DNA of 64,000 bases from Microbacterium hydrothermale (GTDB lineage Bacteria > Actinomycetota > Actinomycetes > Actinomycetales > Microbacteriaceae): NCBI RefSeq assembly GCF_004854025.1, contig NZ_STGM01000007.1, forward strand, positions 1-64,000, in the 5' to 3' direction. Made by a program: the position numbers and the translations under genes. Of this stretch, positions 33,932 to 41,709 are shown piece after piece. Position 1 is the stretch's first letter; every line of letters starts with the position of its first letter. The notes under the pieces are model-generated. The model saw nothing but the letters and a program-made list of their open reading frames with translations. It made no database searches and was not told the origin of the DNA.

Positions 33932-34279
33932 CTACGCGTTGACGTCCCGGCCGTCGTCTGCTCTCGGTGGGGCGATGCGGTCCAGTTCGCGAAGCGCCTC
34001 GTCCGCGCGCGCCCGCCGCGCGGCCACCTCGTCGTCCCACCACTTCGGGCCCCGTTCGCCGAGCCCGGCCTTGGCGAGTCCCACCCGGTGCCGGGCGTCG
34101 GACGTCGCCGCCTCGTCGCCGTCGCGTCTCGCGATGCGCACGGCGGCGCGGGCCCGGCCGAGATGAGAGCGCAAGCGCGCCGCCGTCTCCTCGCCGAGGG
34201 CCGGGTCGGTGCGCCGCCAGCGGCGCCCGTCGACGACGAGCCACCTCTCGTCGTCGGAGGCGGGATGAGCGGATGCCAT
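33932..34279 (-). CDS. Small charged protein, 'biopolymer transporter Tol'-named family
   Basis: A 115-residue soluble, Arg/Asp/Ala-rich helical protein beginning with DDERWLVVDGRRWRRTDPAL. Many actinobacterial genomes carry this family under the doubtful name 'biopolymer transporter Tol'; no membrane segment or Tol domain is visible, so I treat it as unknown. It follows the stress-protein gene upstream on the same strand. Confidence 0.75.
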   Translation of the reverse strand: MASAHPASDDERWLVVDGRRWRRTDPALGEETAARLRSHLGRARAAVRIARRDGDEAATSDARHRVGLAKAGLGERGPKWWDDEVAARRARADEALRELDRIAPPRADDGRDVNA

Positions 34280-34508
34280 GGGCCCACTGCAGCGCATCGC
34301 GAGGGCCCGGGAAAGTTCCCGGGCGATGATCGGGCATCCGTGCTACCGTGAGGCTATTCGTTCTGGGACCTGCTTCATCGACGCCCGCCTCATCGCTGAG
34401 ATGCCGGGCGCACGGCGCCGAGCCGTTTCCGACAGCAGTCCCTCCCTCAATCATCGCGTGCCTCGCTCGACGGCTTCGGTCCTCGCGTCGCACTCGCGGA
34501 AAGTTCTC
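34280..34508. other. Upstream region of the cold-shock locus
   Basis: No gene is called in these 229 bases. They are AT-richer than average. A possible -10 (TACCGT at 34342-34347) would give the transcript through 34509-35013 a leader of about 160 bases, long enough for the temperature-dependent folding known for cold-shock mRNAs. No defined secondary structure was established by hand. Confidence 0.35.
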
Positions 34509-34793
34509 GTGTCTTTGCTTCACCCCTCGCCACTGTCGTGGCGTCAGGCCGATCTCGACGTCTTCGTCGCGACGGCCGGATCCGACTACGCCGGTTTCGT
34601 CGGCGCGGCGACCTCGGGCTACGAAGCCCAGGGTCCGCGCGGCGAGAACCTCGGCGTCCACGCGTCCGTCGAGACGGCTCAGGCCGCCGTCGACGGGCAC
34701 CGCGTCCGCGTCACCGACTCGGTGCCGCGGCGTCCCCGTCCGCTCCGCGTGCGTCGGGGCGGCACCAACGGTCGCATCTGCGGCCCAACATGA
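34509..34793 (+). CDS. Hypothetical protein translated just upstream of cspA
   Basis: A 94-residue protein that I cannot assign. Its N-terminal two thirds reads like a folded domain: LSWRQADLDVFVATAGSDY, then YAGFVGAATSGYE and ENLGVHASVETAQAAVDGH, followed by a very basic Pro/Arg/Gly tail (RRPRPLRVRRGG) suited to RNA binding. GGAAAG precedes the GTG at 34509. It ends 16 bases before the cold-shock gene, so the two are likely one transcript. A cold-shock or ribosome-linked role is inference from context. Confidence 0.6.
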   Translation: MSLLHPSPLSWRQADLDVFVATAGSDYAGFVGAATSGYEAQGPRGENLGVHASVETAQAAVDGHRVRVTDSVPRRPRPLRVRRGGTNGRICGPT

Positions 34794-34809
34794 ATAAAGG
34801 AAGAACACG

Positions 34810-35013
34810 ATGGCCACTGGCACCGTGAAATGGTTCAACTCCGAAAAGGGCTACGGCTTCATCGCTCCCGATGACGGCTCGGCCGACCTGTTCGCGCACT
34901 TCAGCGCGATCCAGGGCAACGGCTTCAAGGAGCTCACCGAGGCTCAGAAGGTCGAATTCGACGCCGAGCAGGGCCCCAAGGGCATGCAGGCGGCGAACAT
35001 CCGCCCCCTCTGA
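34810..35013 (+). CDS. cspA: Cold-shock domain protein
   Basis: A 67-residue single cold-shock domain that binds single-stranded RNA or DNA as an RNA chaperone. Both RNP motifs are present: KGYGFI (RNP1) and LFAHFS (RNP2, with the usual V-H-x replaced by A-H-F). AAGGAAG precedes the ATG. The small basic protein gene precedes it and a strong terminator follows at 35027-35070. Confidence 0.97.
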   Translation: MATGTVKWFNSEKGYGFIAPDDGSADLFAHFSAIQGNGFKELTEAQKVEFDAEQGPKGMQAANIRPL

Positions 35014-35026
35014 GCTCCGCTCCTGC

Positions 35027-35070
35027 GCGAAAGCCGGGGTGCCGCATTGCGGCGCCCCGGCTTTCGCCTT
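35027..35070 (+). terminator. Intrinsic terminator after cspA
   Basis: A 13-bp stem (35027-35039 with 35055-35067) continued by GCCGC/GCGGC across a single base step and a 3-base loop, followed by CTTT. It begins 13 bases past the cspA stop. Confidence 0.85.
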
Positions 35071-35214
35071 TCCCGCCCGGCGCACCGCGAGACGCGGAGG
35101 CGAGGCGATGGTCGCGACGCGCCGCGGATGTTTCCGTTTCCCGTGAGGCTCCTGCACATGTGGATGTATTCCGGGCCCTCCATACGGCGACCCGTAGTGT
35201 GATCCACGAACCGG

Positions 35215-36387
35215 GTGCCGCCCCGGTTCTCTCCCCGCTACCCCGCAGCACGCACACCCGAGGAGCAGCAGATCGCTACCCCCGTCGCCGAATCCCGACT
35301 CGGCCCCGTACGTCAGACCTACTCCGGTACCAAGGAATTCCCCCCGATCGCCAAGGCCTACACAGAGTTGTCGCAGGTCGTCCGCGAGAGCGGACTCCTC
35401 GTCCGCACCCCGCTGTTCTACGCCGGCGTGGCGAGCGCCATCGTCCTCGGCTTCGCCGGGTGCATCACGGCCTTCATCCTGCTGGGCGACAGCTGGTTCC
35501 AGCTGATCGTCGCCGCGGTCCTCGGCATCCTGTTCACCCAGGTCGCGTTCCTCGCGCACGAGGCGGCCCACCGTCAGATCTTCGCGTCGGGCCCCGCCAA
35601 CGACCGTCTGGGCCTGTTCATCGGCAACGGCATCGTCGGCATGAGCCGCTCGTGGTGGGCGTCCAAGCACACCCGTCACCACGCCAACCCCAATCGCGTC
35701 GGCAAAGACCCCGACATCGAGATCGACACGATCTCGTTCCTCGACGTCGACGCCGCCAAGGCCCGCGGGGTGCAGCGCTGGATCACCCAGCGACAGGGCT
35801 ACCTCTTCTTCCCCCTCCTGGCCTTCGAGGGCATCAACCTCTATGTCCTGGCCCTTCGTCACCTGCTCTCGCGCGGCGAGAACAAGGACCGCTGGAAAGA
35901 GCTCGGCCTCCTCGCCGTGCGCCACACCCTCTTCATCGCCCCGATCTTCGTGTTCCTGCCCGTGGGTCTCGCCTTCGCGTTCTTCGGCGTCTCGGTCGCC
36001 GTGTTCGGCATCTACATGGGCGCGTCCTTCGCCCCCAACCACAAGGGGATGCCGGTCATCGAGCCGGGCGCGAAGCTCGACTTCTTCAGCAAGCAGGTGC
36101 GCACCTCGCGCAACGTCTCGGGCGGCTGGTGGGCCACGTGGCTCATGGGCGGGCTGAACTACCAGATCGAGCACCACCTGTTCCCGAACATGCCGCGCCC
36201 GCACCTCAGCCGTGCCCGCGTCATCGTGCGCGAGCACTGCGCGACGCTGGGCGTGCCCTACGTCGAGACCACGCTGTTCCAGTCGTACGGCATCGTGATC
36301 CAGTACCTCAACCGCGTCGGTCTCGCCGCTCGCGACCCGTTCGAGTGCCCGATGACGTCGGCCGCCCGCCACCTGAACGCGGAGTGA
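35215..36387 (+). CDS. Acyl-lipid fatty-acid desaturase
   Basis: A 390-residue membrane di-iron desaturase that introduces a double bond into membrane-lipid acyl chains. The three histidine boxes are present: HEAAH (near residue 113), HTRHH (near 156) and QIEHH (near 322), with four helices between them. Placement just after the cold-shock locus fits a role in low-temperature membrane fluidity. The start is uncertain: GTG 35215 gives the length here but has no ribosome-binding site, while GAGGAG at 35259-35264 lies before ATC GCT ACC, where the conserved sequence begins, so a rare ATC start is conceivable. Confidence 0.92.
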   Translation: MPPRFSPRYPAARTPEEQQIATPVAESRLGPVRQTYSGTKEFPPIAKAYTELSQVVRESGLLVRTPLFYAGVASAIVLGFAGCITAFILLGDSWFQLIVAAVLGILFTQVAFLAHEAAHRQIFASGPANDRLGLFIGNGIVGMSRSWWASKHTRHHANPNRVGKDPDIEIDTISFLDVDAAKARGVQRWITQRQGYLFFPLLAFEGINLYVLALRHLLSRGENKDRWKELGLLAVRHTLFIAPIFVFLPVGLAFAFFGVSVAVFGIYMGASFAPNHKGMPVIEPGAKLDFFSKQVRTSRNVSGGWWATWLMGGLNYQIEHHLFPNMPRPHLSRARVIVREHCATLGVPYVETTLFQSYGIVIQYLNRVGLAARDPFECPMTSAARHLNAE

Positions 36388-36398
36388 CCTGACGCGAA

Positions 36399-36434
36399 CG
36401 ACGGCGCCGCGCCCTCCGGGGTGCGGCGCCGTCG
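36399..36434. terminator. Bidirectional terminator between convergent genes
   Basis: A 16-bp stem (36399-36414 with 36419-36434) with one G-T wobble and a TCCG loop lies between the desaturase and the metallophosphoesterase stop codons. It can serve both strands. Confidence 0.75.
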
Positions 36435-36461
36435 TCGTCGGACCCGGCGGTCCCGTCGCCC

Positions 36462-36965
36462 TCAGTCGCGCGACACGTCGTGCCGCTCGACGTCGCGCAC
36501 CGCGCCGCCCGAGAGGGTCGCCGTCATCAGCGTGCACGCCGGCTGCCGTCGCCGGTCGGTCGGCGAACCGGGGTTGAGCAGACGCAGCCCGGCCGGCGTC
36601 ACCGTGTCCCAGGGGATGTGGCTGTGGCCGAACACGAGCAGGTCCGTGTCGGGGAAGGCGGCATCCATCCGCTTCTCCCGCCCCGCCGCGGCGCCGGTCT
36701 CGTGCACGACCGCGAGACGTACTCCGTCGATCTCGGCCCGTGCGACCTCGGGGAGACGCGCGCGCAGGTCGGCCCCGTCGTTGTTGCCCCACACGCCCAG
36801 TACCGGTCCGAGCGCGAGCAGATCGTCGAGCACCTGTTCCTCGACCCAGTCCCCCGCATGCACGATGAGATCGACGGCGGATGCCGCTCGCCGCACCGCC
36901 GCGGGCAGGGTCCGGGCCCTCTTCGGCACGTGCGTGTCGGCCAGGAGGAGAAGGCGCGTGGGCAT
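36462..36965 (-). CDS. YfcE-type metallophosphoesterase
   Basis: A 167-residue calcineurin-like phosphodiesterase: LLADTHVPKR (D-x-H), HAGDWV (G-D), GNND, VVHE and GHSHIP form the two-metal site. Similar small enzymes act as phosphodiesterases on artificial substrates and their true substrate is unclear. The ATG at 36965 lies 7 bases after TAGCGT (36973-36978), a leaderless arrangement; GGAG overlaps the same space. Divergent from the DUF3054 gene. Confidence 0.9.
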   Translation of the reverse strand: MPTRLLLLADTHVPKRARTLPAAVRRAASAVDLIVHAGDWVEEQVLDDLLALGPVLGVWGNNDGADLRARLPEVARAEIDGVRLAVVHETGAAAGREKRMDAAFPDTDLLVFGHSHIPWDTVTPAGLRLLNPGSPTDRRRQPACTLMTATLSGGAVRDVERHDVSRD

Positions 36966-36972
36966 GCGCTCC

Positions 36973-36978
36973 ACGCTA
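36973..36978 (-). promoter_or_regulatory. Leaderless -10 box for the phosphoesterase
   Basis: TAGCGT on the minus strand ends 7 bases before the ATG. Confidence 0.4.
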
Positions 36979-37040
36979 TCCGCCCCGCCCCCACCCGGGC
37001 CCGTGCGTCTCGATCCTCCCGCCCGCGCGAGAATGGACGG

Positions 37041-37430
37041 GTGACCCCGCCCCGCTCCCCTGCCCTCGCGCTCGTCGTCGACGTCGTGCTCGTCATCGTC
37101 TTCGCCGCCATCGGGCGAGCGACCCACGACGGCGACGTTCTCGGACCGTTCGGCTCGGGTCTCGCGACGACGGCGTGGCCGTTCGTGGCAGCGCTGCTCG
37201 TCGGCTGGCTCGTCACCCGCGCCTGGCGCGCTCCGCTCGCGATCGTGCGCACGGCCCTGCCGGTGTGGGCCGTCACGGTGATCCTCGGCATGGCCCTGCG
37301 CGCGGTGAGCGGTCAGGGCGTCGCGGTCGCCTTCGTCATCGTGGCCGCGATCACCCTCGCCCTGTTCCTGCTCGGGTGGAGGGGCGTCGCGACGCTGGTC
37401 GCGCGCGTACGCCGGGCGCGCGCTCGCTGA
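37041..37430 (+). CDS. DUF3054 integral membrane protein
   Basis: A 129-residue protein with four predicted membrane helices. The DUF3054 motifs are present: DVVLVIVFAAIGRATHDGD near the N-terminus and LRAVSGQGVAVAFVIVA later. Function unknown. A GAGAAT hexamer 6 bases before the GTG (37029-37034) may be a leaderless -10 box. Confidence 0.88.
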   Translation: MTPPRSPALALVVDVVLVIVFAAIGRATHDGDVLGPFGSGLATTAWPFVAALLVGWLVTRAWRAPLAIVRTALPVWAVTVILGMALRAVSGQGVAVAFVIVAAITLALFLLGWRGVATLVARVRRARAR

Positions 37431-37481
37431 CCCCGTCGTCGTCCGCGGCCCCGGACGCCCGCCGTCCCGCGGGGATGCGTG

Positions 37482-38000
37482 TCAGGCGTCGTCGGCGAGG
37501 GTGACGTCGACCTGGATCTCCGCCGCGAGCCGCTCGAGCTCGGCGACGAGATCGTCGACGGCGACGTCGGCCGTCAGCGACGCCGTGATCGACGCCTCGA
37601 AGAGGCGACCGCCGGCCATCGCGGCATCCGTCGTCTGGGTCGACATCCGCTCGATGCTCGCGCCACGGGCGCCGAGAGCCGACGACAGCTCGCGGACGAT
37701 GCCCGGGCGGTCGTTGCCGACGACGTCGAACGTGACGGTGCGCGCCCCCGACGCCGGGGCGGCGCCTCCCCCGGCGTGCACCGTGACGGCGAGCGTTCCG
37801 GCGAGTCCCTCGAGGGCTGTGCGCAGGGCGTCGGCGCGATCGGCCGAGATCGAGACCTCGACGATGCCCGCGAACGCGCCGGCGAGTTCGGCGAGCTCGC
37901 TGTTCTCCCAGTTTCCGTCGTGGGCGTCGACGATGTCGGCGACAGCGGACACGAGCCCCGCGCGGTCGTCTCCGACGATGGTGAGGACGAGGGTGGTCAT
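37482..38000 (-). CDS. Double ACT-domain regulator, GcvR-like
   Basis: A 172-residue protein with two ACT domains (about residues 3-75 and 90-165), beginning LVLTIVGDDRAGLVSAVADIV and FDVVGNDRPGIVRELSSAL. ACT pairs bind amino acids, and this architecture resembles GcvR, the glycine-cleavage regulator. No DNA-binding domain is present. TACGCT lies 6 bases before the ATG (leaderless, 38007-38012). Convergent with DUF3054. Confidence 0.88.
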   Translation of the reverse strand: MTTLVLTIVGDDRAGLVSAVADIVDAHDGNWENSELAELAGAFAGIVEVSISADRADALRTALEGLAGTLAVTVHAGGGAAPASGARTVTFDVVGNDRPGIVRELSSALGARGASIERMSTQTTDAAMAGGRLFEASITASLTADVAVDDLVAELERLAAEIQVDVTLADDA

Positions 38001-38006
38001 GGCGAC

Positions 38007-38012
38007 AGCGTA
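38007..38012 (-). promoter_or_regulatory. Leaderless -10 box for the ACT-domain gene
   Basis: TACGCT on the minus strand ends 6 bases before the ATG at 38000, and no Shine-Dalgarno sequence is present. Confidence 0.45.
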
Positions 38013-38066
38013 GCGAGGCACCCCTGCTAGCGTGGGAGAACAGCCGTCAGCAGGGGGGGGTGAGCC

Positions 38067-38345
38067 GTGATCGCATCGATGATCGCCATGCTCAACCTGG
38101 TGCTCGCCGCGGCCGAGCTCGCGATGACCCCCGGTCCCGGCACCCCGCTGCTCGCGGTGGTCCTGGCCGCCGCCGTGGTCGTCACGGTCGCGATCGTCCT
38201 GATCGTGCTCCCCGCTCTCCTGGCGGCGGTCGCTCCCCCGGATCCCCGGCCCGCCGATCCCTCGGCGCCCCGCGCCCAGAGCGACCCCGACGCCGACGGA
38301 CACCCGCGCCCGCGTGCTCCGGGCGGCGCCGTGCGCGTCGCCTGA
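38067..38345 (+). CDS. DUF6412-like small membrane protein
   Basis: A 92-residue protein with two hydrophobic segments (about residues 3-20 and 28-55) and a Pro/Asp/Ala-rich tail. Small proteins of this type (DUF6412) precede YidC-like genes in actinobacteria, as here. A G-rich ribosome-binding site (AGGGGGGG) precedes the GTG. Function unknown, perhaps helping the insertase. A 147-base gap without features separates it from the YidC gene. Confidence 0.6.
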   Translation: MIASMIAMLNLVLAAAELAMTPGPGTPLLAVVLAAAVVVTVAIVLIVLPALLAAVAPPDPRPADPSAPRAQSDPDADGHPRPRAPGGAVRVA

Positions 38346-38492
38346 CCCGAACGCCTCGCCGCACCCCACGGCATCCCTCCTCCGGCGTTCTCCGCGGACG
38401 GGCGACGCCGGTCGCCCGCGCCCGTCCGGCTCCGCCGTCGACCGCGCCCCGCGACCGATCCCCTCCGTGATCGCCGCACCGATTGGACGCCC

Positions 38493-39224
38493 GTGGACCT
38501 CTTCTCCCTCCCTCCCCTCGCTCTCCTGCTCGACCTGACCACCCGCGCGCTGCTCGCGCTCACCGCTGTCCTCGACCCGCTCGCGCCGGGAGCGGCCGCC
38601 GCTCTCGCGGTCGTCGTCGTGACCGTCGTGGTGCGACTGCTCCTCATCCCCGTGGGGGTGTCGCAGGCGCGCGCCGAGCAGACGCGCGCGCGCCTCGCCC
38701 CGCGGCTGCGGGCCCTGCAGGAGCGGTGGCGCACCCAGCCCGAACGCCTGCAGCGCGAGACGATGCAGCTGTACCGTGACGAGGGCGTCTCGCCCTTCGG
38801 CGGGTGCCTGCCCCTGCTCGCGCAGGCGCCCGTGGTGGGGCTGCTCTACGCCGTGTTCCTGCACCCCACCGTGGGCGGACACGCGAACACTCTGCTCGCG
38901 CACGACCTGTGGGGCGTCCCCCTCGGACGGAGCCTGGCCTCCGCCCTCTCGACGGGGTCGACGGATGCCGCGACCCTGATCGTCATCGGAGCGATCGTCG
39001 CCCTGATCGCCGGGGTGGCCGAGCTCACCCGGCGTCTGCTGCGGCCGAGCGTCGACCCTTCCGCGCCGGCCTGGACGCGGACGATGGTCGGCGTCCTGCC
39101 GTTCACGACGGCCGCCGTGGCGCTGTTCGTGCCCGTGGCGGCGGGCCTGTACCTCGCCGTGACCACCGTGTGGACGCTCGCGCAGCGGCTGATCCTGCGG
39201 CGACGATTCCCGCTCCCCGCGTGA
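38493..39224 (+). CDS. YidC/Oxa1-family membrane insertase
   Basis: A 243-residue insertase-like protein. After a first helix it has the YidC-type cytosolic helical hairpin (QARAEQTRARLAPRLRALQERW), the conserved LYRDEGVSPFGGCLPLLAQAPV and further helices to the C-terminus, ending in a basic tail. The actinobacterial housekeeping YidC beside rpmH is longer, so this looks like an additional, shorter paralogue. It inserts membrane proteins or assists Sec. Confidence 0.88.
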   Translation: MDLFSLPPLALLLDLTTRALLALTAVLDPLAPGAAAALAVVVVTVVVRLLLIPVGVSQARAEQTRARLAPRLRALQERWRTQPERLQRETMQLYRDEGVSPFGGCLPLLAQAPVVGLLYAVFLHPTVGGHANTLLAHDLWGVPLGRSLASALSTGSTDAATLIVIGAIVALIAGVAELTRRLLRPSVDPSAPAWTRTMVGVLPFTTAAVALFVPVAAGLYLAVTTVWTLAQRLILRRRFPLPA

Positions 39225-39233
39225 GACGGCGGC

Positions 39234-39259
39234 GGACTCAGGCGGTGGACTCAGGCGGT
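39234..39259. repeat. Perfect 13-bp tandem duplication
   Basis: GGACTCAGGCGGT occurs twice in a row (39234-39246 and 39247-39259). The second copy contains the stop codon of the MFS gene, so a duplication or deletion here would change its last codons. It probably arose by replication slippage. Confidence 0.85.
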
Positions 39260-40492
39260 GCGGGCGGCGTCCCACCGGGGGGTCGACGAGGCGTTGACGG
39301 CGGCCATGGCGAGCACCAGCAGGGCCGCCGCGGCGGGCAGCAGCATCGCCGTGGCCACCGAGACGTTCTCGGCGATCGCCCCGGTCACCGCCGACGACAG
39401 CGCCTGGGCGAGGGTCAGGGCCGAGGCGAGCAGGGTCATCGTCGAGGCGGTGCGCCCGCGGGGCGCGCGATGACCGGCGAGGCTGAACAGCGTCACCAGC
39501 GACGGCCCGACGCCGATGCCCATGAGGCACAGCACGACGGTCACCGTCAGCACCGACCCGCCCACCGTGTACGCGCCCGCGGAGGCGAAGAGCACCGAGG
39601 CGAACACCACCAGACGCCAGCGCAACGCGAAGCGCTCCGGCAGGGCCGCCACGGCGAGGGCGAGCACGGCCGACCCGACGCCCATGACGCCGTAGAGCAG
39701 GGCCCCCGCCTCGGGCGCGCCCTGGGCCTCCATGAACGCGGTGAGCGAGGTGAGCGTCGAGCCGAAGAAGAGGCCCACGCCGAAGACCGCGGCGATCAGG
39801 ACGAGCATGCGCGGGTGCAGCACGTCGCGGAACGGCGCCATCTCGGCGCGCTCCGCGCGCTCGGGGACCGCGCGACCGGTGGGGTGCAGAGCGAACGCCG
39901 TGACGAAGACGAAGCTCAGCACCGCCGCGCCCACGATCGGCGCCCAGGGCGCGACCAGGGCGGCGAGCACGCCGACGATGAACGGACCGATGACGAACGC
40001 CGTCTCGTCGGCGGCCGACTCGTACGCCATTGCGCGCGAGAACGTCCGCTCCCGGCGCTCGGGGAGCACCCGGTCGCCGATGAGCGCCATCACGCGGCTG
40101 CGCGACATCGCGGCCGTCTGCGGGCCGGTGAGGCCGATGGCCGTCGCCACGACGAGCAGCAGCACCTCACCCGGAGCCGCGGCGACGACGAGCGGGAAGA
40201 GCGCGAGAAGGATGCCGTTGGCCAGCCCCACCGGGATGAGCACGCGCCGCTGACCGTAGCGGTCGGCCAGGTCGCCCAGCACGGGACCGGCGACGACCAC
40301 GCCGAGTCCGACGGCCGCCGAGGTGAGACCACCCAGCGCGACGGAGCCGCGCATCGCCACGACGAGGGCCAGCACTCCGACGGTCATCATCGCGAACGGG
40401 AGCCGGGCGACGAACGCGACGGGGAAGTACCACAGGCCCGTGTGGTGGATCAGCGGGCGATGAGCGGTGGCGGCGGGGGCGGGGCGGTGCAT
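39251..40492 (-). CDS. Major facilitator superfamily transporter
   Basis: A 413-residue membrane protein with 12 predicted helices. The MFS motif A equivalent is GDLADRYGQRRV between helices 2 and 3, and motif RTFSRAMAYESAADETAFVIGP follows helix 5. It resembles drug/solute exporters without a clear substrate. GGAG precedes the ATG. A TAGACT -10 at 40567-40572 would give a leader of about 65 bases. Confidence 0.9.
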   Translation of the reverse strand: MHRPAPAATAHRPLIHHTGLWYFPVAFVARLPFAMMTVGVLALVVAMRGSVALGGLTSAAVGLGVVVAGPVLGDLADRYGQRRVLIPVGLANGILLALFPLVVAAAPGEVLLLVVATAIGLTGPQTAAMSRSRVMALIGDRVLPERRERTFSRAMAYESAADETAFVIGPFIVGVLAALVAPWAPIVGAAVLSFVFVTAFALHPTGRAVPERAERAEMAPFRDVLHPRMLVLIAAVFGVGLFFGSTLTSLTAFMEAQGAPEAGALLYGVMGVGSAVLALAVAALPERFALRWRLVVFASVLFASAGAYTVGGSVLTVTVVLCLMGIGVGPSLVTLFSLAGHRAPRGRTASTMTLLASALTLAQALSSAVTGAIAENVSVATAMLLPAAAALLVLAMAAVNASSTPRWDAARTA

Positions 40493-40619
40493 GAGGATCT
40501 CCGGGGCGTGGGGCGGTGCCGCCTTGCCGGTCCGGTAGGTAGATGCACGAGGTGCGGCGGGCGAACCCGCGCGCCCAGTCTACCGCGAGGCGCCTCGCGA
40601 GGTCGGAATCGCCCCGGGA

Positions 40620-40835
40620 TCAGACCACGATCGCGGCGATCGCGGCGATCACCGACGCCAAAGCCAGCACCAGGGCGATCGCGATGAGCACGGTGTGGAC
40701 GATGAGGAACGCCGTCGGCTTGCCCGCGGCATCTCGGGCCCGGGGGTCCTTGGCGATGCGGGGGTAGAAGCGCGGCCAGACGACGGCGTTGAAGACGGCG
40801 TTGGCGAACAGTAGGACGATCAGCAGGGGCTCCAC
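40620..40835 (-). CDS. SCO4848-family membrane protein
   Basis: A 71-residue protein with two membrane helices (about residues 2-18 and 43-68) joined by WPRFYPRIAKDPRARDAAGKP, which matches the actinobacterial SCO4848 family. Function unknown. The GTG at 40835 lies 6 bases after TAGGCT (40842-40847). Confidence 0.85.
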   Translation of the reverse strand: MEPLLIVLLFANAVFNAVVWPRFYPRIAKDPRARDAAGKPTAFLIVHTVLIAIALVLALASVIAAIAAIVV

Positions 40836-40841
40836 GCTCCG

Positions 40842-40847
40842 AGCCTA
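40842..40847 (-). promoter_or_regulatory. Leaderless -10 box for the SCO4848-family gene
   Basis: TAGGCT on the minus strand, 6 bases before the GTG start. Confidence 0.5.
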
Positions 40848-40890
40848 CGCGCCGCGGGGGATGGGACCTCCGCGAGCGCGGACAGGCGGG

Positions 40891-41232
40891 CTACCGCGCG
40901 CAGTCGATGCACAGCCGCGCGAACGGCCGCGCTTCGAGCCGCGCATCGGCGATGGGGCGTCCGCAGCGCTCGCAGACGCCGAAGGTCCCGGATGCCACGC
41001 GCTCCCGCGCCGCGCGGATCTCGGCGCGCTCGGCCTCGGCCCCGCGCCGCAGGGCGTCGACCTGCGCCCACTCCCCCGACAGGGTCGATCCCTCGGGGTC
41101 GTGCTCGTCGTCGGCGGTGGCATCCGCCCGGTCGTGGCGCAGGCTCTGCTCGTCGTCGAGCAGGCGCGAGAGACGGTGGGCGACCTCGCGCTCGCGCTCC
41201 TCGAGCATGCGACGGGCGGTTGCGGCATCCAT
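40891..41232 (-). CDS. TraR/DksA-family zinc-finger protein
   Basis: A 113-residue DksA-like protein: a long N-terminal coiled coil (about residues 1-75) and a C-terminal C4 zinc finger (CERCGRPI ... CIDCA). DksA proteins enter the RNA-polymerase secondary channel, though actinobacterial members are less studied. The ATG has both CGGAGG and TAGCGT (41239-41244) 6 bases upstream, so either leadered or leaderless translation is possible. Confidence 0.92.
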   Translation of the reverse strand: MDAATARRMLEEREREVAHRLSRLLDDEQSLRHDRADATADDEHDPEGSTLSGEWAQVDALRRGAEAERAEIRAARERVASGTFGVCERCGRPIADARLEARPFARLCIDCAR

Positions 41233-41238
41233 CCTCCG

Positions 41239-41244
41239 ACGCTA
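41239..41244 (-). promoter_or_regulatory. Leaderless -10 box for the DksA-like gene
   Basis: TAGCGT on the minus strand, 6 bases before the ATG at 41232. Confidence 0.45.
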
Positions 41245-41284
41245 GCCCCCTCCACCGACACCGGCTCTGCGGCAGGATCGCGGC

Positions 41285-41638
41285 ATGAGCGACCTCCGAC
41301 GCCACTGGACCCCCACCGCGATCGCCTACCTCGTGCTGTCCCTCGCCGGGCTGGTCGGCACGTGGACCTTCAACGTGTTCGCGATCGTGCAGATGCGCGA
41401 TTTCGTGGGCGATCTCGTCACGAGCGGCCCCGCCGTGTCGTCGATCACCGTCGACTTGCTCGTGGTGGCGGTCGCGGGCAGCGTCTTCATCCTCGTCGAG
41501 GGACGCCGCCTGGGCATGCGTTTCGCGTGGCTCTACATCGTCCTCTCCGGCGTGACCGCGTTCGCCTTCACGTTCCCGCTGTTCCTGGCGATGCGTCAGC
41601 GCCGCCTGACCGCGCTCGCCTCCGCGAAGAGCGCGTGA
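41285..41638 (+). CDS. DUF2834 membrane protein
   Basis: A 117-residue protein with three predicted helices: AIAYLVLSLAGLVGTWTFN, then ITVDLLVVAVAGSVFILVEG and LYIVLSGVTAFAFTFPLFLA, matching DUF2834. Function unknown. CAGGAT (41273-41278) 6 bases before the ATG may be a leaderless -10. Its stop codon lies inside the palindrome at 41632-41697. Confidence 0.88.
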   Translation: MSDLRRHWTPTAIAYLVLSLAGLVGTWTFNVFAIVQMRDFVGDLVTSGPAVSSITVDLLVVAVAGSVFILVEGRRLGMRFAWLYIVLSGVTAFAFTFPLFLAMRQRRLTALASAKSA

Positions 41639-41697
41639 GTCGCCGGGATTCGTCGCCTCCGACCGAGGGAAGGCGACAATCTCCGGCGACTCACGCG
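41632..41697. terminator. Bidirectional terminator-like nested inverted repeat
   Basis: Perfect 15-bp outer arms (41632-41646 with 41683-41697) enclose a 7-bp inner stem (GTCGCCT 41652-41658 with AGGCGAC 41671-41677). The left arm begins in the last codons of the DUF2834 gene. It separates convergent genes and is built like the element at 31554-31643. Confidence 0.7.
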
Positions 41698-41709
41698 GGA
41701 GGGGCGGGG

